A DNA stretch of 13,722 nt, taken from the NCBI GenBank assembly GCA_019241805.1, contig JAFAWL010000082.1, positions 1-13,722 of the forward strand. Reading direction: 5' to 3'. Shown here piece after piece: positions 12,106 through 13,722 of the stretch. The notes under the pieces were generated by a model. The model was not told the origin of the DNA, searched no databases, and saw nothing but the letters and a program-made list of their open reading frames with translations. Positions within the stretch are counted from its first letter, which is position 1, and every line of letters starts with the position of its first letter. Position numbers and translations under genes: made by a program. Source of the DNA: Actinomycetota bacterium (GTDB taxonomy: Bacteria; Actinomycetota; Actinomycetes; Mycobacteriales; Jatrophihabitantaceae).

Positions 12106-13586
12106 TCACTGGTCGATGACCGGCAGCATGATGTGCGACGCGTGCAGGCTGTCGTGGAACACGGTCTGTTGCGCGATGACGATCTGCTGCCCGGTTGCCA
12201 GTGGTTCGCCGCTGTTGAGATTTCGGTTCCAGTGCGGGAAGTTGGACGAACTGATCTCCAGCCGAATTCGGTGGCCGGCCAGGAAAACGTTGCTGGCCGC
12301 CCAGAGATCGATCGTGTACTCGTACGTCTTGCCGGGTTCGATCGGTGTCGGAACGGCGCCGGCGATACGGTGACTGGCGCGCACGATTCCTTCTTGCACG
12401 TTGCGGGCATAGCCGTCCGGACTTACATCGATCAGCTTGGCCGTCCAGTCGGTGTCGACGGCACTGGACGCCGCGACCAGCGCCACCGTCAGCGGGCTCG
12501 TCACCTCCAGTCATGCTCAGCGGTGCGCTCGTGTAGCAGAGCACATCCGGCCGTTGCTCGACATAGCGCTGGTCGAAAGCTCCTCCGCCGATGAGAACCT
12601 TGCCGCCGACCGTCGGAACAGGATCCGCCGGGTCGTAGGTGAAGCTGTCGTGCCGCTCCGCTGTCGGCGGTTCGGTGCTGAGCACGCCGTCGCCGCTGAC
12701 GCTGTTGGCCCGGCCACCCGAGTGGAGGTAGTACGGGGTGTAAGCATCAACGGTGGCATCGGGTCCCGAGTCGAGCTCGCCTGCCTGCTGTGCGGTTTGG
12801 CCGTGGACCCAAGGGCCGATCAGTACCCGGGCGGCCTGGCGAGCCTCCGGAGTGCGGGCCTGGGTACTGAGGCCGGTGAACCCGCGCAGATTGCCCATGG
12901 TGCGCACGTCGTGCCAGCCACCGACGCTGAAGCAGGCGGTGTCCATCTGTGAGAAGCGGCGCTCGGCGTGCCACTTCAGCCAGAATTCGTCGAACGTGGT
13001 GTGCTCCAGCCACTGGAAATAGTGGGGCCGCGACGCCCTGCAGCCCCTCGACCGTGCTCAGGGGCAGATGCCATTGCATGGCGTGCCCTGCCGCCCAATT
13101 GGGCCAATCGGCGAACTGGAACGCACCGCCGTAGAAACGAAACCCCTCGTAGAAGTTGGGGCTGGCATTGACCGGCATGATGGCCTTGAGCGGAGGCGGG
13201 CAGTCGATCGCGGCGAGCCATTGAGTAACGCCCCGCAACGAAGTACCGAACATGCCGACTTTGCCGGTCGAGTCTGCTAAGGCGGCCGCCCACATCACGG
13301 TGTCGTAGCCGTCTTCGATATCCCGGTCGGGGACGTTGAACTCGCCCTCAGACGCGAAGCGCCCGCGCACGTCCTGCGCGACCACGATGTAGCCGTGCGC
13401 CGCCAGAGCCATATTGGTGTCGACCGAATTGTCCATCGGCTGCTCTTTCCCATAGGCCGTCCGGGCCAGCAACACCGGATACGGTCCTGGCTCAGCCGGG
13501 CGGTAGACGTCCGCGCGCAACGCCACGCCGTCTCGCATCGTCGCTTCGACGTCGTCCTGAACGAGGACCTGCGCCACGTCAGTCAT
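12106..13586 (-). pseudogene. CocE/NonD family hydrolase (alpha/beta hydrolase + X-Pro dipeptidyl-peptidase C-terminal domain), two frameshifts
   Basis: Read in three frames this encodes about 493 residues of a CocE-type serine hydrolase (family ~540-580). Frame 1 (13586 to about 13027) carries the start MTDVAQVLVQDD, ARTAYGK, AQDVRGRFASEGEF and the nucleophile loop GTSLRG (Ser116; usually GxSYxG, so Leu replaces Tyr). Frame 2 (about 13027 to 12513) carries YFQWLEHTTFDEFWLKW, GGWHDV, GPWVHG (likely catalytic His), GGAFDQR and RPDVLCYTS. Frame 3 (about 12505 to 12106) carries the PF08530-like jelly-roll with SSAVDTDWTAKL and GHRIRLEISSSNFPHW. The first break fits one extra base in the GGGG run at 13024-13027. 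The second (near 12503-12513) fits one extra base or loss of a CT pair. Start ATG 13586 has GGGAG upstream. Either a decaying gene or sequence errors; the catalytic parts look well conserved. Confidence 0.85.
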
Positions 13587-13640
13587 GGCTCGTGCTCCCG
13601 GGGCGGTGCTCGATACGGTCGAATGACCCGATCTTGTCCG

Positions 13641-13669
13641 GGACTATCACCACCAAACGTGGTGTGCAA
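13641..13669 (-). promoter_or_regulatory. Candidate promoter with overlapping operator upstream of the CocE-like gene
   Basis: On the minus strand TTGCAC (13669-13664) and TAGTCC (13646-13641) are 17 bases apart, a sigma-70-like arrangement with an imperfect -10. The spacer is occupied by an inverted repeat CACCAC-N5-GTGGTG (13648-13664), as expected for a repressor site. The implied leader is about 50 bases. No regulator gene is inside the window; it may lie to the right. The remaining bases to 13722 show nothing I can support. Confidence 0.4.
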
Positions 13670-13722
13670 GCAAAAGTCCGGAGCGCCTAGGAGTCGAAGC
13701 CGAGAGCGGGCGACGGGAATCG

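Noticed and set aside
12500..13030. Programmed ribosomal frameshifting in the CocE-like gene
   Set aside because: Two separate shifts are needed and neither junction has a recognisable slippery heptamer with a downstream structure; mutation or sequence error is simpler.

Overview
The window is high-GC actinobacterial chromosome. The order pepN, an Rv2466c-like mycothiol-linked oxidoreductase, then rpiB resembles the Mycobacterium tuberculosis Rv2465c-Rv2467 neighbourhood, which I recall from the literature and did not search. Gene starts are often GTG or TTG, hairpins after stop codons lack U-tracts, and one secreted protein is built from repeats common in deep-branching actinomycetes (Jatrophihabitans, Cryptosporangium, Kineosporia or Frankia-like). 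I would not assign a genus. No tRNA, rRNA, CRISPR array, insertion sequence or phage gene is visible.

Layout. Positions 1-3655 are a housekeeping block: the N-terminal part of aminopeptidase N (minus), a divergent Rv2466c-like protein with a coupled DUF952 protein (plus), a convergent CtaG-type cytochrome oxidase assembly membrane protein (minus), and ribose-5-phosphate isomerase B (plus). Positions 3660-4630 (minus) hold a thiol dioxygenase of the cysteine/3-mercaptopropionate dioxygenase family and a small basic, probably disordered protein. Positions 4786-7035 (minus) encode a large membrane GGDEF-EAL protein for cyclic di-GMP turnover, preceded by a LapA/DUF1049 two-helix membrane protein (7130-7504).

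Positions 7585-11060 form a secreted-protein island, all minus strand. It holds two consecutive, cysteine-free exported proteins (8488-9609 and 7632-8438) that share an aerolysin/ETX-MTX2-like C-terminal pattern, and upstream a third exported protein made of three beta-rich repeats ending in a strong hairpin. The aerolysin-like pair is the best candidate for an under-described system: two co-transcribed proteins with different N-terminal heads and a shared putative pore module.

Positions 11246-13586 (minus) hold an SDR oxidoreductase preceded by a CocE/NonD-family hydrolase gene that needs two frame changes to be read through, so it is either a recent pseudogene or carries two sequence errors. 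A promoter-like pair with an overlapping inverted repeat lies upstream of it.

No gene-free stretch exceeds 300 bases. The longest gaps (about 110-190 bases) contain the hairpins, inverted repeats and candidate promoters listed here.
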